Positions 21,446 through 22,229 of a stretch of DNA of 22,229 nt are shown piece after piece. Where the stretch lies: positions 1-22,229 of the forward strand of contig JAPYOZ010000011.1 in the NCBI GenBank assembly GCA_029941485.1, read 5' to 3'. This stretch comes from Gammaproteobacteria bacterium (lineage in GTDB: Bacteria; Pseudomonadota; Gammaproteobacteria; PS1; Pseudothioglobaceae). A program made the translations under genes and the position numbers. The notes beneath the pieces were generated by a model, which had not been told where the DNA came from, did no database searches, and saw only the letters and a list, made by a program, of their open reading frames with translations. Numbering within the stretch: position 1 is the stretch's first letter; every line of letters begins with the position of its first letter.

Positions 21446-22229
21446 ATAAAATCAAGAAAGTTCTAATCGCCAATCGTGGTGAAATCGCCTTGCGTATTTT
21501 ACGTGCCTGTAAAGAGCTAGGCATCAAAACCGTAGCTGTTCACTCAGTTGCTGACAGCTGTCTTAAACATGTGCGTCTTGCTGACGAGTCTGTATGCATT
21601 GGTCCAAATCCATCTACAGACAGTTATCTTAATATCCCTGCACTGATTAGTGCGGCTGAAGTAACACACGCAGATGCAATTCACCCTGGCTACGGTTTCC
21701 TGTCTGAAAATGCAGATTTTGCACAGCGAGTTGAAGAGAGTGGCTTTATTTTTATTGGCCCTCGCGCTGAGAATATTCGTGTGATGGGCGACAAAGTAGC
21801 GGCTATTAAAGCCATGCAAAAATCTAGTGTACCTTGTGTGCCTGGATCAGATGGTGGTTTGGGCACTAATGACATTGAGAATATAGAGCTTGCGCGTAAT
21901 ATCGGCCTGCCTATTATTATTAAAGCCTCTGGCGGTGGCGGTGGCCGTGGCATGCAAGTGGTTGAAAAAGAAGAAAATTTACTCGCTGCAATTGAACTTG
22001 CCAAGACCGAAGGGCTGAGTTTTTTTGGCAATGCAGAAGTGTACATGGAAAAATTCCTCACCACACCTCGACACGTTGAAATTCAAATATTGGCGGATGA
22101 ACATGGTAGCGCTGTGCACCTCGGTGAGCGTGACTGCTCGATGCAGCGACGCCACCAAAAAGTGGTTGAAGAAGCGCCTGCACCGGGTATCACCCCAGAG
22201 CTACGCAACAAAATCGGCTCTGTTTGTGC
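21442..22229 (+). CDS. accC: Biotin carboxylase of acetyl-CoA carboxylase, N-terminal 262 residues (runs off right edge)
   Basis: ATP-grasp enzyme that carboxylates biotin on AccB. The visible part has the N-terminal pre-ATP-grasp domain (KVLIANRGEIALRILRAC, HPGYGFLSENADFAQ), the lysine of MGDKVAAIKAM and the glycine-rich ATP loop KASGGGGGRGMQVV. HVEIQILADEHG and GERDCSMQRRHQKVVEEAP follow. No frameshift is seen. The catalytic C-terminal third is outside the window. The ATG overlaps the accB stop (ATGA). Confidence 0.95.
   Translation, partial: MNKIKKVLIANRGEIALRILRACKELGIKTVAVHSVADSCLKHVRLADESVCIGPNPSTDSYLNIPALISAAEVTHADAIHPGYGFLSENADFAQRVEESGFIFIGPRAENIRVMGDKVAAIKAMQKSSVPCVPGSDGGLGTNDIENIELARNIGLPIIIKASGGGGGRGMQVVEKEENLLAAIELAKTEGLSFFGNAEVYMEKFLTTPRHVEIQILADEHGSAVHLGERDCSMQRRHQKVVEEAPAPGITPELRNKIGSVC

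Noticed and set aside
1..22229. Search for CRISPR repeats, insertion sequences, tRNA genes, toxin-antitoxin pairs or phage genes.
   Set aside because: None seen; nearly all sequence is accounted for by conserved core genes on matching strands.

Overview
The window looks like core chromosome from an AT-rich, tightly packed gammaproteobacterium that oxidises reduced sulfur. Three things point this way. The gene blocks dprA-smg-topA, nadK-recN divergent from grpE, and dsbD-aroQ-accB-accC are familiar gammaproteobacterial arrangements. The ATP synthase operon has the E. coli order. An Acidithiobacillus-type sulfide:quinone oxidoreductase sits next to that operon. The SUP05 / Candidatus Thioglobus / mussel-symbiont lineage is my best guess, but it is inferred from gene content, not from a marker gene. 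Retention of dprA, recN and a DNA alkyl-repair protein argues against a heavily reduced clam symbiont.

Layout. (1) 1-1763, minus strand: dprA, smg and the 5' end of topA (runs off the left edge). (2) 1866-6441, plus strand: a convoy of eight genes, rpmH, rnpA, yidD, yidC, a TauD/TfdA-family dioxygenase, ampD, kdsC and a single-domain O6-alkylguanine-DNA alkyltransferase. Most junctions overlap or nearly touch. (3) 6438-13209, minus strand: the complete F1Fo ATP synthase operon atpIBEFHAGDC, tail-to-tail with the convoy. Its likely terminator lies inside the 3' end of the alkyltransferase gene. (4) 13404-14693, plus: sqr, divergent from the atp operon, with a strong promoter, a strong ribosome binding site and its own terminator. 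(5) 14726-17215, minus: nadK-recN. (6) 17293-17838, plus: grpE, divergent from nadK. (7) 17839-18210: the only long gene-free stretch, holding the apparent dsbD promoter and leader. (8) 18211-22229, plus: dsbD with a duplicated N-terminal redox domain, then aroQ, accB and the 5' part of accC (runs off the right edge).

How the genes fit together. SQR passes sulfide electrons to the quinone pool, and the neighbouring ATP synthase uses the resulting proton gradient. RnpA, YidD and YidC cover tRNA processing and membrane-protein insertion; YidC also helps insert Fo subunits. AmpD and KdsC serve peptidoglycan recycling and LPS synthesis. AroQ and AccBC feed aromatic amino acid and fatty acid synthesis. 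DprA, RecN, TopA and the alkyltransferase act on DNA.

I found no mobile element, CRISPR array, tRNA, rRNA, prophage or clearly undescribed system. The most interesting points are the tandem DsbD sensor domains, the antisense-embedded atp terminator, the dioxygenase in the yidC convoy and the unusual dsbD leader.
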